A DNA stretch of 64,000 nucleotides from Roseiarcus sp963741845 (GCA_963741845.1 CAVUJV010000016.1:620001-684000), one strand, 5' to 3'; positions 16,126 to 25,149 are shown, counted from the first letter of the stretch. The notes: generated by a model from the sequence alone, not told the origin. Numbers and translations are program-made.

Positions 16126-17196
16126 ATGAGGTCAAACAACCTCGCCAAGCTGGCATTGGCTAGCCTGACTATCGCTTCGCTCGGGGCGATGCCGACCGTC
16201 GCGACCGCCGACGACGCGGCGCTCGCCCCCCGGGAAGTGGCGGCAAAGTCGCTCCCGGTCCCGATGGATGTCAGCCCCGGCATGCAGAAATTCATCGCCG
16301 CGCCTCTCAATCCGGATTGGAACAAGCTCTGGAAGACCGGCGAGGAATGGCGCAAGGCGGCGGACAAAATGGCCGCCGGGATCGTGCCGACCATTCCGGC
16401 GATGGCCGAACGGCTCCATGTGAAAATCGAGCCGGCGACAATGGATGGCGTGAAGGTCTTCATCGTGACGCCGGACGAGATCCCGCCCGAGAACCGCAAC
16501 CGGGTGCTCATTCATGCGCACGGCGGATGCTACGTTCTGTTCCCCGGCGAGGCCGGAGCGACCGAAGCGATCACCATGGCCGGGCTGGAGCACTTCAAGG
16601 TGATCTCGGTCGATTACCGCATGCCGCCGGAGGCCTACTTCCCCACCGCCGTGGACGACGTGCTGACTGTGCTCAAGGCCGTCGAAAAGACCACCGACCC
16701 CAAGAATATCGGAGTCTTCGGCACCTCGGCCGGAGGCGCCCTGACCCTGGAGGTGGTTCTTCGCGCGAAGGAAAAGGGCGTGCCGCTGCCTGGGGCCCTT
16801 TCAGCCGGCACGCCGATGTCCGACGCGACCAAGACCGGCGACAGTTTCTACACGAATGAGTTTGTCGACAACGTGCTGGTGTCGCCAAACGGGTTCTGCG
16901 ATGCGGCGACAGTGGTGTACGCAAAAGGTCACGATCTGAAGGACCCGCTGCTGTCGCCTGTCTATGGCGACATGCACGGATTCCCGCCCACGATCCTGAC
17001 CACCGGGACGCGCGATCTGCTGTTGAGCAACACCGTTCGGTCGCACCGTGCGCTGCGTGCGGCGGGCGTGGAGGCGCAACTCGAAGTGTACGAGGGCCAG
17101 TCGCACGCGCAATATCTGTTCGACGATCGCTTGCCTGAAACGGCCGTTGCATTCGGCGAGATTGCCGAGTTCTTCAACAAGCATCTCGGAAAGTAG
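16126..17196 (+). CDS. Exported alpha/beta hydrolase, HSL/esterase family
   Basis: A 356-residue protein with a signal peptide (about residues 1-28). The hormone-sensitive-lipase-type oxyanion motif is HAHGGCYVLF near residue 128, the nucleophile elbow is GTSAGGAL near 200, DLLLSN contributes the acid and HAQYLF the histidine near 328. The Ser-Asp-His triad is therefore complete, and an esterase acting on short-chain esters is likely. An AGGGAAAC sequence precedes the ATG. There is no operon partner. Confidence 0.85.
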   Translation: MRSNNLAKLALASLTIASLGAMPTVATADDAALAPREVAAKSLPVPMDVSPGMQKFIAAPLNPDWNKLWKTGEEWRKAADKMAAGIVPTIPAMAERLHVKIEPATMDGVKVFIVTPDEIPPENRNRVLIHAHGGCYVLFPGEAGATEAITMAGLEHFKVISVDYRMPPEAYFPTAVDDVLTVLKAVEKTTDPKNIGVFGTSAGGALTLEVVLRAKEKGVPLPGALSAGTPMSDATKTGDSFYTNEFVDNVLVSPNGFCDAATVVYAKGHDLKDPLLSPVYGDMHGFPPTILTTGTRDLLLSNTVRSHRALRAAGVEAQLEVYEGQSHAQYLFDDRLPETAVAFGEIAEFFNKHLGK

Positions 17197-17288
17197 CGGT
17201 CCGCCGAGGAGGGACCAGTTCCAAAGGCCTTCGGCGGAAATCTGGTTTCCTCCGGTCGCTCGCAACGATCCCGGGCAGCGGATCTTTC

Positions 17289-19550
17289 CTAACGCCCCTC
17301 CCCCGGCTCCTCATCCGGATCGGCCGGGTCGGCGCCGTGCGAGACGGCATGGCCGGGACGGATCACGCGGTCGTCGCCCTTCTCGCGGGGCGCGGGCGAC
17401 CACGGACGATCTTCGCCGGGCGACCGGTCGCTCGTCAGCGTGAAACCTGCCTCGTCGCTCCATTGGAGGCCGACGGCGCCGAGCCGCGCCAGCGCCCGCT
17501 CGTCGAACACGAATTTCGCCTTGCAGCCCGCCGGCGCCGAAAGCGCGCTCACGACGATCTCCGCGCGCGCGCAATCCTCGTCGAAGGCGAGGCGGTCGAT
17601 GACCAGGCTCAGCGACTCCCCTTCCGGCAGGTCGGCGACGCAGCCGAGACGGTCGCACGGCGCGCCGGTATCGCGCGCTTCGCGCGGATCGCGCCCGTCG
17701 CCGTCCGCCGTCAGCCATTGCTCGGCGGCGAAGGCGTTGAAGCGCTTGCCGACGACCTGCAGCAATCCGTCCGCGTCGCGCACCGCCGCCTGCTCGCCGG
17801 TCGGCGCGACGATCACGTCGTAGCGGGGCCCGTGCATCGCGCCGAAGAGGCCGACGAGCGCGAACGGAATTGCGCCGAGGCGGAAGGTCCACGTCCGCCA
17901 GAGCGTCGCGCATAAGACGGCCAGCGCGAGGAAGGGCAGCGCATAAGGCGCGAAAGCGCGCAAGTGCACGGTCGAAGCGGGCGCTTCCGCGATGAAGCGG
18001 GCGACCCACAGGATGAAATGAATGCCCGCCCCGACATAGAGCCAGACCGGCCCATCGAGCCCCAGCGGATAGAGCGCCGCGCCGAGCAGCGCGCCAGGCA
18101 CCGCGAAGAACTCGATGATGGCGAGCGTGAGCGGATTGCCGATCAGCACATAGGGGCTGAGATCGTGGAAATGATAGGCCATGAAGGAGGCCGTCGCCCC
18201 GGTCGCGCAGGCCGTCGCCACCAGCAACGCAAGCGGCTTGTGAACGAGCTCGGAGACAAGGCCCCGCGGCGCAGGGGCGCCCCTTGGCGGAAGATAGGGA
18301 TCGGGATCGCGCTCCATGCCCGCGAGCCGCGATTCCATCACCGCGACGAGCGCCGCCACCGCCGCGAAGGACAGTTGGAAGCTCACGCCGAGGATCGCCT
18401 CCGGCTCGATGGCGATGACGGCGAAGACCGCGAAGGCGAGATTGCGCATGGTGAGCGCGCGCCGGTCCATGAGGACGGCGCCGAGCACGATCAGCGTCAT
18501 GAAGAGCGCGCGCTCCGTCCCGACGCGGGAGCCGGTCGCGTTGTCGTAGGCCACGGCGCCGGCCATCGCGACAACGGCGGCCCATTTCTTGATCGGGTAG
18601 TTGAGCGCCAGCGTCGGCGAGAGCGCAAGCAGGCGCCGCGCGCCGACGAAGAAGATCCCGGCGACGAGCGTCATCTGCACGCCGGAAATCGTGATGATGT
18701 GGAAGATGCCGGCCTCGCGGATGAGGTCCTTCGCGTCGTTCGACAGGAAGTCGCGCTTGCCCGTGACCATGGCCGCGGCGATCGCGCCTTCGTCGCCGCC
18801 GATGACCGCATTCACCCGGAGCGCGAGCCGGTTTCGCGCATGGTCGACGGCGGCCGAAAAGCGCTGTCGCCAGCTTGCGTCCGCGGGCGGCGGAACGACC
18901 CGGATCGCGCCGAGAACCGAGCCGACGGCGCCGACGCCGGCGAAATAGGCGTCGCGGGCGAAATCATATCCGCCGGGCATCGCCGCGCGCGAAGGCGGAA
19001 GCAGGCGCGCCTTCAGCGCGACGAAATCGCCGGCCGCGAGGTCGGGCGTCTTGCGCGTCGTCACGCGAACACGGCGCGGGACTTTCCCCGCCGGCATGCC
19101 GCCGCCGTCCACGGCAATGATGATGCGCGCGCCGACCGTCCGCAAATCCACTTCCTCGACCCAACCGGTAAGATCGACGATGCGGATGCGATCGAGCACC
19201 GGCGCGGCCACCCGCGCCGTGCGCAGCGACATGGAGAGAAAGCCGGCGACAAGCGCCAGCGCCGCGAGCGAAAGTCCGCGCGCAAGCGGACGCGCCCGGC
19301 TCGCCCAGGCGAGCGCGCCTGAGGCCAGCGCGAGCAGCGCGGGCAGCCACAGGACCGGCTCGCGGTCGGCGGCGAGGTTGAGCGCGACGCCGCCCATCGC
19401 CGCGACCGGCAGCCAGAGGAAGAAGCGCCGCTCCTCGGCCTCGCGGGCGAGCGCCGCGGCGAAGAGCTTCCGCCAGTCGGGTGCGTAGGCGCGTGCGCGC
19501 GAAAGGCTCGCGACGCCTGCGAGAACGCTGGCCCCCCTCGTACCGACCAT
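17289..19550 (-). CDS. comEC: ComEC/Rec2 family competence protein
   Basis: A 753-residue polytopic protein. It has an N-terminal DUF4131-like region with two to three spans, then an OB-like soluble part, and the ComEC core beginning with HIITISGVQMTLVAGIFF near residue 285 and many spans (to ~550). The soluble C-terminal portion resembles a reduced metallo-beta-lactamase region without an evident HxHxDH. ComEC forms the inner-membrane channel for single-stranded DNA uptake. In many Rhizobiales it is next to gltX; here they are 6 kb apart. The start at 19550 is the first ATG; no strong ribosome-binding site was seen. Confidence 0.85.
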   Translation of the reverse strand: MVGTRGASVLAGVASLSRARAYAPDWRKLFAAALAREAEERRFFLWLPVAAMGGVALNLAADREPVLWLPALLALASGALAWASRARPLARGLSLAALALVAGFLSMSLRTARVAAPVLDRIRIVDLTGWVEEVDLRTVGARIIIAVDGGGMPAGKVPRRVRVTTRKTPDLAAGDFVALKARLLPPSRAAMPGGYDFARDAYFAGVGAVGSVLGAIRVVPPPADASWRQRFSAAVDHARNRLALRVNAVIGGDEGAIAAAMVTGKRDFLSNDAKDLIREAGIFHIITISGVQMTLVAGIFFVGARRLLALSPTLALNYPIKKWAAVVAMAGAVAYDNATGSRVGTERALFMTLIVLGAVLMDRRALTMRNLAFAVFAVIAIEPEAILGVSFQLSFAAVAALVAVMESRLAGMERDPDPYLPPRGAPAPRGLVSELVHKPLALLVATACATGATASFMAYHFHDLSPYVLIGNPLTLAIIEFFAVPGALLGAALYPLGLDGPVWLYVGAGIHFILWVARFIAEAPASTVHLRAFAPYALPFLALAVLCATLWRTWTFRLGAIPFALVGLFGAMHGPRYDVIVAPTGEQAAVRDADGLLQVVGKRFNAFAAEQWLTADGDGRDPREARDTGAPCDRLGCVADLPEGESLSLVIDRLAFDEDCARAEIVVSALSAPAGCKAKFVFDERALARLGAVGLQWSDEAGFTLTSDRSPGEDRPWSPAPREKGDDRVIRPGHAVSHGADPADPDEEPGEGR

Positions 19551-19806
19551 GCGTCAAGTATACGGCGTAAGCTACGGAAGGCCAGACCTCGCGTCTCCCC
19601 CTGAGACAACGAGCCGCATCAGCCGTAGACAAATTTTCGTTTAATGTTACGTTTGACGTAGAGGAAATGAGTAATCGACCGGGTCGCCAACTGCGGCCGT
19701 AAATCTTGAATACAATATGCGTATGGTATTTGTGTGTTTTCGTCGCTCCGTGGCGGTGGAGCTTTACGTAAATTTATGACGCAAGAGAGCGAGAGGGGTT
19801 CTGGCT
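19551..19806. other. Intergenic region between divergent comEC and the first Hint gene
   Basis: These 256 bases are AT-rich from about 19630 to 19730. They contain GTAGACAAATT (19625-19635), which also occurs before the second Hint gene (21463-21473). No confident promoter hexamers were found. Confidence 0.4.
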
Positions 19807-21207
19807 ATGGCCGATAATATTGTCCAAATGGACTTTACGAACGTCGGAGTATCATTTTTTGGCCTCCTGCCTGCGCCCGTAACGGGCTCTCTGGACGTCA
19901 ATTATACCGCGTCGACCGTCACAGGAACACTGTCAGGAACCATATTCGGGGTGCCGGCAACCATAAGTTCTTGGACCCTTGTCCCGCTTGGTCCTGGATC
20001 TTACTCCATTGAATCCGAGCCTTATCTTCTCGAAACCCCCGAAAACGGCCTCCTGAACGTTCAGTTCATCTTCTCCTATTCGAGCGAAACGCCGTCGCAA
20101 TTGACAGAGGCCCATCTATCCAGCTCCGTGGTCGATATAGGCCTTGTCGTAAGCCCGAATGCCCTGAACTCGTCGCCTGTCTGCTATGCGGCGGGGACGC
20201 TGATCCGCACGCCGCGCGGCGACGTTCCCATCGAGACGCTTTCGGCGGGAGACGTGGTCGTCACCGCCTCGGGCGAATACCGGCCCGTCAAATGGGTCGG
20301 CCATCGCGTCATCGATTGCCGCAACCATTCCGCGCCGCGCGCCGCCTGGCCGATCCGCATCGCCGCCGACGCCATCGGGCCGAACCAGCCCTCGCAGGAT
20401 CTGCTTGTCTCTCCGGCGCATACGATCTGCGTCGACCTTTTCGGCGAGACGCTGGTCCATGCGGCCCATCTCGTGAACGGGGCGAGCATCGTGCAGGTCG
20501 AGGTCGACGAGATCGATTACTGGCACGTCGAACTGGAAAGCCACGACCTGCTGGTCGCCAACAACCTCGCGGCCGAGAGCTACATGGAGATGGCGAACCG
20601 CGCCTTCTTCGTCGAAGGCGGCGCGACGCTTTCCGCCTATGCGGCCGGCGCGGGCCGCACCTATGACGACTTCTGCCGTCCCGTGATGCAGGACAGCGCC
20701 GATCTCGCCTTCGTGCGGCGGCGGCTCATCGCCCGCGCCGAGGCGATCGGCTGGACGCGCTCGCGCGACACGGATCTGCGGCTCGTGGTCGACGGCGAGA
20801 CGATCCGCCCCGCCGTCAGCGGCGACGCCGCGGTCTTCCGGCTGCCCGCCCATGCGAAAGACGTGCGGCTGGTCTCGAATACCTTCGTCCCGGCGGATGT
20901 CGGCGTGTCGGACGGGCGGCGGCTCGGCGTCTCCCTCCTCGGCCTCGCCTTCGTGGGCCAGGGCGAGACGCGCGAAATCGCGCTCGACGACCCGCGGCTT
21001 GCCGACGGCTTCCATCCGCAGGAGGCCGAGGCTGGCGCGCACTGGCGCTGGACGACAGGCGAGCTTCGGCTCAGCCCCGAACTGTTCGCAGGCCTCGCGG
21101 GCGACGTCGCGCTGCATGTGAGGCACAACGACTCGGCGACCCGCGCATGGGTTGCGCCGTCTCGCGCCGAGACGCGCCCGGCGCTCCGTCTCGTGAAGGC
21201 CGGCTGA
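19807..21207 (+). CDS. Hint-domain (hedgehog/intein-like) protein, copy 1
   Basis: A 466-residue protein with two parts. Residues 1-124 are a beta-type, Ser/Thr/Gly-rich passenger beginning MADNIVQMDFTNVG, without a classical signal peptide. From Cys126 a Hint_2-type self-processing domain begins: CYAAGTLIRTPRGDVPIETL, SAGDVVVTASGEYRPVKWVG, then the B-block-like LLVSPAHTICVD and HDLLVANNLAAES. About 190 residues of unknown C-terminal sequence follow. In the family the Cys attacks the preceding peptide bond to cleave or attach the N-terminal part. The start ATG follows GAGAGGGG. The 342-residue C-terminal part is identical to copy 2. Confidence 0.8.
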   Translation: MADNIVQMDFTNVGVSFFGLLPAPVTGSLDVNYTASTVTGTLSGTIFGVPATISSWTLVPLGPGSYSIESEPYLLETPENGLLNVQFIFSYSSETPSQLTEAHLSSSVVDIGLVVSPNALNSSPVCYAAGTLIRTPRGDVPIETLSAGDVVVTASGEYRPVKWVGHRVIDCRNHSAPRAAWPIRIAADAIGPNQPSQDLLVSPAHTICVDLFGETLVHAAHLVNGASIVQVEVDEIDYWHVELESHDLLVANNLAAESYMEMANRAFFVEGGATLSAYAAGAGRTYDDFCRPVMQDSADLAFVRRRLIARAEAIGWTRSRDTDLRLVVDGETIRPAVSGDAAVFRLPAHAKDVRLVSNTFVPADVGVSDGRRLGVSLLGLAFVGQGETREIALDDPRLADGFHPQEAEAGAHWRWTTGELRLSPELFAGLAGDVALHVRHNDSATRAWVAPSRAETRPALRLVKAG

Positions 21208-21219
21208 CGCGTCCCCGGC
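20179..21219. repeat. 1.04 kb near-identical Hint cassette, copy 1
   Basis: This segment matches 21887-22927 at a constant offset of 1708. I see three substitutions (near 20656, 21006 and 21098), all silent. The identity starts at the codon before the Hint cysteine and ends about a dozen bases after the stop codon, so it coincides with the protein module. Confidence 0.95.
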
Positions 21220-21529
21220 GGCGCGCCGCAGGTCAGGCGAAATTGTATCTGGCCGCGAAGATCGGCCCGGCGCGGCGTTTGCTCCGAACCCTTTCACGTT
21301 TGAGCGACGACAGGCGACCTGAACGACGGCTTGGCGGCGGCGCAACACGATTGAGCGCGGATCGGTTGTGCCCGCCCGCGCCGAGACGCCACGAATTTCC
21401 GCTGCTGCGACCGCGACTTTCCCTAAAGTTGGCGAAAAAGCGGCTTTTACTTGAAAATCGCTGTAGACAAATTGCAACCTCATGATACATTTTTTGCATT
21501 GTTAACTCTACGTCAGCGGGGGGTTCCTT
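21208..21529. other. Spacer between the two Hint genes
   Basis: No gene or clear terminator was seen in these 322 bases. The last ~100 bases are AT-rich, with GTAGACAAATT at 21463 and a GGGGGG ribosome-binding site right before copy 2. It is not similar to the region upstream of copy 1 apart from that short motif. Confidence 0.5.
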
Positions 21530-22915
21530 ATGGCCGACACGATCGTCAACATCGATTTCACCGGCGTCAGCATCACGGTCGATGGCTTCCCGGGATCGTT
21601 CACGGGATCGGTCGAGGTCGACTACACAACGAGTTCGATCGTCTCGTCGTCTCTCGTGTTTACGTCGCTCGCGGCGCCGGCGCCGTTTGATGTCCCCATT
21701 CCGTTGCCCGTCGTATCCGTGTCGGGCGGCTTTACGATCACCGCGCAGTCGGGCACGGTCCCCAATCTTGTTTTCAACTTGAACTACACGGGCCAGACGC
21801 CGACGACGCTGGATTCGGTCAGCGGAACCCTCGGCGGCCTCCCCCTCGGAATCACCCCGACGACGCTTACCGTCACCTCCACCATCGTCTGCTATGCGGC
21901 GGGGACGCTGATCCGCACGCCGCGCGGCGACGTTCCCATCGAGACGCTTTCGGCGGGAGACGTGGTCGTCACCGCCTCGGGCGAATACCGGCCCGTCAAA
22001 TGGGTCGGCCATCGCGTCATCGATTGCCGCAACCATTCCGCGCCGCGCGCCGCCTGGCCGATCCGCATCGCCGCCGACGCCATCGGGCCGAACCAGCCCT
22101 CGCAGGATCTGCTTGTCTCTCCGGCGCATACGATCTGCGTCGACCTTTTCGGCGAGACGCTGGTCCATGCGGCCCATCTCGTGAACGGGGCGAGCATCGT
22201 GCAGGTCGAGGTCGACGAGATCGATTACTGGCACGTCGAACTGGAAAGCCACGACCTGCTGGTCGCCAACAACCTCGCGGCCGAGAGCTACATGGAGATG
22301 GCGAACCGCGCCTTCTTCGTCGAAGGCGGCGCGACGCTTTCCGCCTATGCGGCCGGCGCGGGCCGGACCTATGACGACTTCTGCCGTCCCGTGATGCAGG
22401 ACAGCGCCGATCTCGCCTTCGTGCGGCGGCGGCTCATCGCCCGCGCCGAGGCGATCGGCTGGACGCGCTCGCGCGACACGGATCTGCGGCTCGTGGTCGA
22501 CGGCGAGACGATCCGCCCCGCCGTCAGCGGCGACGCCGCGGTCTTCCGGCTGCCCGCCCATGCGAAAGACGTGCGGCTGGTCTCGAATACCTTCGTCCCG
22601 GCGGATGTCGGCGTGTCGGACGGGCGGCGGCTCGGCGTCTCCCTCCTCGGCCTCGCCTTCGTGGGCCAGGGCGAGACGCGCGAAATCGCGCTCGACGACC
22701 CGCGGCTTGCCGATGGCTTCCATCCGCAGGAGGCCGAGGCTGGCGCGCACTGGCGCTGGACGACAGGCGAGCTTCGGCTCAGCCCCGAACTGTTCGCAGG
22801 CCTCGCCGGCGACGTCGCGCTGCATGTGAGGCACAACGACTCGGCGACCCGCGCATGGGTTGCGCCGTCTCGCGCCGAGACGCGCCCGGCGCTCCGTCTC
22901 GTGAAGGCCGGCTGA
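21530..22915 (+). CDS. Hint-domain (hedgehog/intein-like) protein, copy 2
   Basis: A 461-residue protein. Residues 1-119 (MADTIVNIDFTGVSITVDGF...) are a beta-type passenger related only distantly to that of copy 1: the opening MADxIVxxDFTxV is shared and the remainder is largely different. From Cys121 the protein is identical to copy 1 for 342 residues, comprising the Hint_2 domain and its unknown C-terminal extension. The start ATG follows GGGGGG. A conserved processing module joined to a variable N-terminus suggests release or display of different passengers by the same chemistry. Confidence 0.8.
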   Translation: MADTIVNIDFTGVSITVDGFPGSFTGSVEVDYTTSSIVSSSLVFTSLAAPAPFDVPIPLPVVSVSGGFTITAQSGTVPNLVFNLNYTGQTPTTLDSVSGTLGGLPLGITPTTLTVTSTIVCYAAGTLIRTPRGDVPIETLSAGDVVVTASGEYRPVKWVGHRVIDCRNHSAPRAAWPIRIAADAIGPNQPSQDLLVSPAHTICVDLFGETLVHAAHLVNGASIVQVEVDEIDYWHVELESHDLLVANNLAAESYMEMANRAFFVEGGATLSAYAAGAGRTYDDFCRPVMQDSADLAFVRRRLIARAEAIGWTRSRDTDLRLVVDGETIRPAVSGDAAVFRLPAHAKDVRLVSNTFVPADVGVSDGRRLGVSLLGLAFVGQGETREIALDDPRLADGFHPQEAEAGAHWRWTTGELRLSPELFAGLAGDVALHVRHNDSATRAWVAPSRAETRPALRLVKAG

Positions 22916-22927
22916 CGCGTCCGCGGC
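21887..22927. repeat. 1.04 kb near-identical Hint cassette, copy 2
   Basis: This is the partner of 20179-21219. The abrupt drop from about 99.7% identity to no obvious DNA similarity at the passenger/Hint boundary implies recent gene conversion or cassette duplication rather than plain gene duplication with drift. Confidence 0.95.
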
Positions 22928-22970
22928 GGCGCGCGTCGAAGCGCCGCCTTCCACAATCCAGACGATAAGA

Positions 22971-22994
22971 AAGGCGGCTCTTCGGGGCCGCCTT
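22971..22994. terminator. Bidirectional hairpin after the second Hint gene
   Basis: AAGGCGGC and GCCGCCTT pair around a TCTTCGGG loop, between the convergent Hint copy 2 and the small gene ending at 22993. Confidence 0.7.
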
Positions 22995-23187
22995 ATTCGT
23001 CGTTGCTGGCGTTGAGTTCGTCCGCGCCAATCGCCTCTTTCGTCGAGCGCTCGCCCAGCTTTTCGCGCAGGCTGTTGATCTCCTCGATCGCGCGCCGGAT
23101 CAGCGCGACTTCCGCTTGCCGCGAATGCGGGTCGGCGCCGGTCAGCCAGTCCTCCAGATCGTGGACGATATCGTTCGATTTGCTCAT
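22993..23187 (-). CDS. Small conserved-looking hypothetical protein (64 residues)
   Basis: It is an acidic, helical 64-residue protein, MSKSNDIVHDLEDWLTGADP..., with a heptad-like RRAIEEINSLREKLGE segment. The ATG at 23187 lies close behind the AraC gene stop (23214), with GGATCG-type purines upstream, so it could be the second gene of that transcript. I do not recognise a family and assign no function. Codon use is normal for the region, which supports a real gene. Confidence 0.6.
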   Translation of the reverse strand: MSKSNDIVHDLEDWLTGADPHSRQAEVALIRRAIEEINSLREKLGERSTKEAIGADELNASNDE

Positions 23188-23213
23188 GCGGCGGCGATCC
23201 TTCTTGCGCGACG

Positions 23214-24068
23214 TCACCCGTTCAGGGCGCGATATCGGGTCGGCGTCATGCCGAAAGTTGCACGAAACCTGGCGTTGAAAGTCGAGAGATCGCCGAAGCC
23301 GGCGTCGAGCGCAACCGAAATGACGGGCTCCCGCGACCGCGCGAGCCTTCGCGCCGCCCGAGCCATCCGGGCACGCAGCAGATACTGATGCGGCGTCATG
23401 CCGACGGAGCGCCGGAAGACCCGCAGAAAGTGATGCTTGCTCAGGCCCGCGACCCGCGCGAGGCTCGCGAGATCGGTCGCCGCGTCCGGGCGCTCCTCCA
23501 TCACGCGGAGCGTCTCGACGATGCGTCGCGCCTCCCAGCCGGCCGGAGCCGGCGGCGACCGCCCCCCGCCTGCAAGCGCCGCCGACGCCGTCTCGGCCAA
23601 CGCGACGGCGATCTCCTCGGCGCGCAACGGGGGAGCGTCGCGCCGCAGATTTTCGACCGCCGCGAGAAGCGGCGTCAGCCGATGCGAAGCCGGCAGCATC
23701 GGCTGACGGAAGCCTGCCTGCGCGCCCGACGAAATCCCGCCCGCGATCGCCTCGAATGCGTCCTCGCGGAAATTGAAGGAAATGCAGCGGTCGCCCGCGC
23801 TGTGGTCGTGGCCGCAGGCGAAGCAGGTCCCGCTGTTCCCCAGCAGCAGCGCGCCGGGATAAAGCAGGCTCGGCTCCTTTCCGGCCCGGTAGGTGAAGCA
23901 GCCCTCGATCACGGCGGCGATGCTGTAGCCGTCGTGCCGCTCCTCGACCGGCCGGTCCTGCGGACCCGCCGTGCAAAGAAATTCCGATACGCTCCAGTCG
24001 TCCCCGCCGGCGATGCGCCGGACTGCGGGCGCGCTCGCCGGCCCCGAGCCGGAAGACTGTCCATCCAT
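23214..24068 (-). CDS. AraC family transcriptional regulator
   Basis: A 284-residue regulator. The N-terminal half is an AraC-type cupin-like sensor (HDGYSIAAVIEGCFTYRAG near residue 45-65). The C-terminal ~100 residues hold two helix-turn-helices: DLASLARVAGLSKHHFLRVF and ISVALDAGFGDLSTFNARF, ending GMTPTRYR. Such proteins with few residues after the HTH are one-component activators. I chose the ATG at 24068 because it leaves an 84-base divergent promoter region before the VOC gene; the more upstream codon would overlap that gene. It probably controls the divergent VOC and SRPBCC genes. Confidence 0.85.
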   Translation of the reverse strand: MDGQSSGSGPASAPAVRRIAGGDDWSVSEFLCTAGPQDRPVEERHDGYSIAAVIEGCFTYRAGKEPSLLYPGALLLGNSGTCFACGHDHSAGDRCISFNFREDAFEAIAGGISSGAQAGFRQPMLPASHRLTPLLAAVENLRRDAPPLRAEEIAVALAETASAALAGGGRSPPAPAGWEARRIVETLRVMEERPDAATDLASLARVAGLSKHHFLRVFRRSVGMTPHQYLLRARMARAARRLARSREPVISVALDAGFGDLSTFNARFRATFGMTPTRYRALNG

Positions 24069-24152
24069 GTCCGCCTGAATAGCAATTTTCCCCAAGCCGG
24101 TCACCGACCGCGGCCTTAACGTTCGACGCTCCGATGGAAGGAGAGTTCTGAA

Positions 24153-24527
24153 ATGTTCGATCACATCTCGTTTGGCGTCCGGGACATCAAGCGCGCGAAG
24201 GCTTTCTACGATGCCGCGCTCGGCCCGCTTGGCTATGCGTGCTTGAGCGAAGGCGCGGATTCGCTTGGCTACGGAAAGGATGGCGTGGCGTTCTGGCTAA
24301 GCGCGACCGAGTCGCCCGTCGCCGCCGATCCGAAGTCCGGCCTGCATGTCTGCTTCTCCGCGCCGAGCCGCGAAAGCGTCGCGCGCTTTCACGCCGCCGC
24401 GCTCGCGAACGGGGGGCGCGACAACGGCAAGCCCGGCATCCGGGGCGACTACGCGCCGAACTACTACGCCGCCTTCGTCATCGACCCGGACGGCTACCGC
24501 CTCGAAGCGCTTTGCCTCGGAGACTGA
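24153..24527 (+). CDS. VOC (glyoxalase/bleomycin resistance) family protein
   Basis: A 124-residue single-domain protein of two beta-alpha-beta-beta-beta modules: MFDHISFGVRDIKRAKAFYD at the start, LHVCFSAP in the middle and AFVIDPDGYRLEALCL at the end. His-4 and the late Glu are metal ligands in family members. The substrate cannot be told. GGAGAG precedes the ATG. It is the first gene of a pair divergent from AraC; the SRPBCC gene follows after three bases. Confidence 0.85.
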   Translation: MFDHISFGVRDIKRAKAFYDAALGPLGYACLSEGADSLGYGKDGVAFWLSATESPVAADPKSGLHVCFSAPSRESVARFHAAALANGGRDNGKPGIRGDYAPNYYAAFVIDPDGYRLEALCLGD

Positions 24528-24530
24528 CCC

Positions 24531-24947
24531 ATGGCGACCATCCGGCGGGAATGCATCGTGTCCACGTCCCCCGAGGCCGCGTGGGACGCGATCCGCGATG
24601 TCGGCGCCGTGCACACACGACTGGCGCGCGGCTTCGTCACCGACGTGCGCGTCGAGCCGGGCGCGCGCATCGTCACCTTCGCCAACGGGACGACCGTGCG
24701 CGAGCCGATCGTCACGATCGACGACGAGGCGCGACGCCTCGTCTGGGCGGCGGAAGGCGGACGGGCGACCCACTACAACGCATCGCTTCAGGCATCGCCG
24801 CGGCCGGACGGCGGCGCGACGATCGTCTGGATCGCCGACTTCCTGCCCGACGCCATCGCGCCGCAACTCGCCGGCATGATCGACGCGGGGATCGCGGCGA
24901 TCGAGCGGACGCTGGAAGCGCGACGGGCTCCGCCCCCACATCCTTGA
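24531..24947 (+). CDS. SRPBCC family protein (polyketide cyclase/START-like)
   Basis: A 138-residue protein with the Bet v1-like opening IRRECIVSTSPEAAWDAIRD and the closing AAIERTLE helix that forms a ligand pocket. It starts three bases after the VOC stop, so both are one transcript. Family members bind or cyclise hydrophobic ligands, or act as AHSA1-type partners of ArsR regulators; here the neighbours suggest a small detoxification or ligand-response module. Confidence 0.8.
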   Translation: MATIRRECIVSTSPEAAWDAIRDVGAVHTRLARGFVTDVRVEPGARIVTFANGTTVREPIVTIDDEARRLVWAAEGGRATHYNASLQASPRPDGGATIVWIADFLPDAIAPQLAGMIDAGIAAIERTLEARRAPPPHP

Positions 24948-25149
24948 GGCCGAGATGGCGAAGGCCGAGACCCTCTCGACGAGTTCGAGCGCGTTGCCGG
25001 CCGTCGCGTCGTTGCGCGTCAGAAACCGTGTCTTCCTTGCGCCCCGATGCTGTGCAGTTTTGGCGCCGATCCCCCATTTTCAATGGGTTGGGCGTCAAAA
25101 TCTGTCACAAATCACAAGTCACAAACTCACGGGCGCCCCGCCACGTTCT

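Noticed and set aside
19807..22915. Polymorphic-toxin interpretation of the Hint proteins
   Set aside because: No toxin-like C-terminus or adjacent immunity gene is seen, and both C-terminal halves are identical, unlike variable toxin tips.
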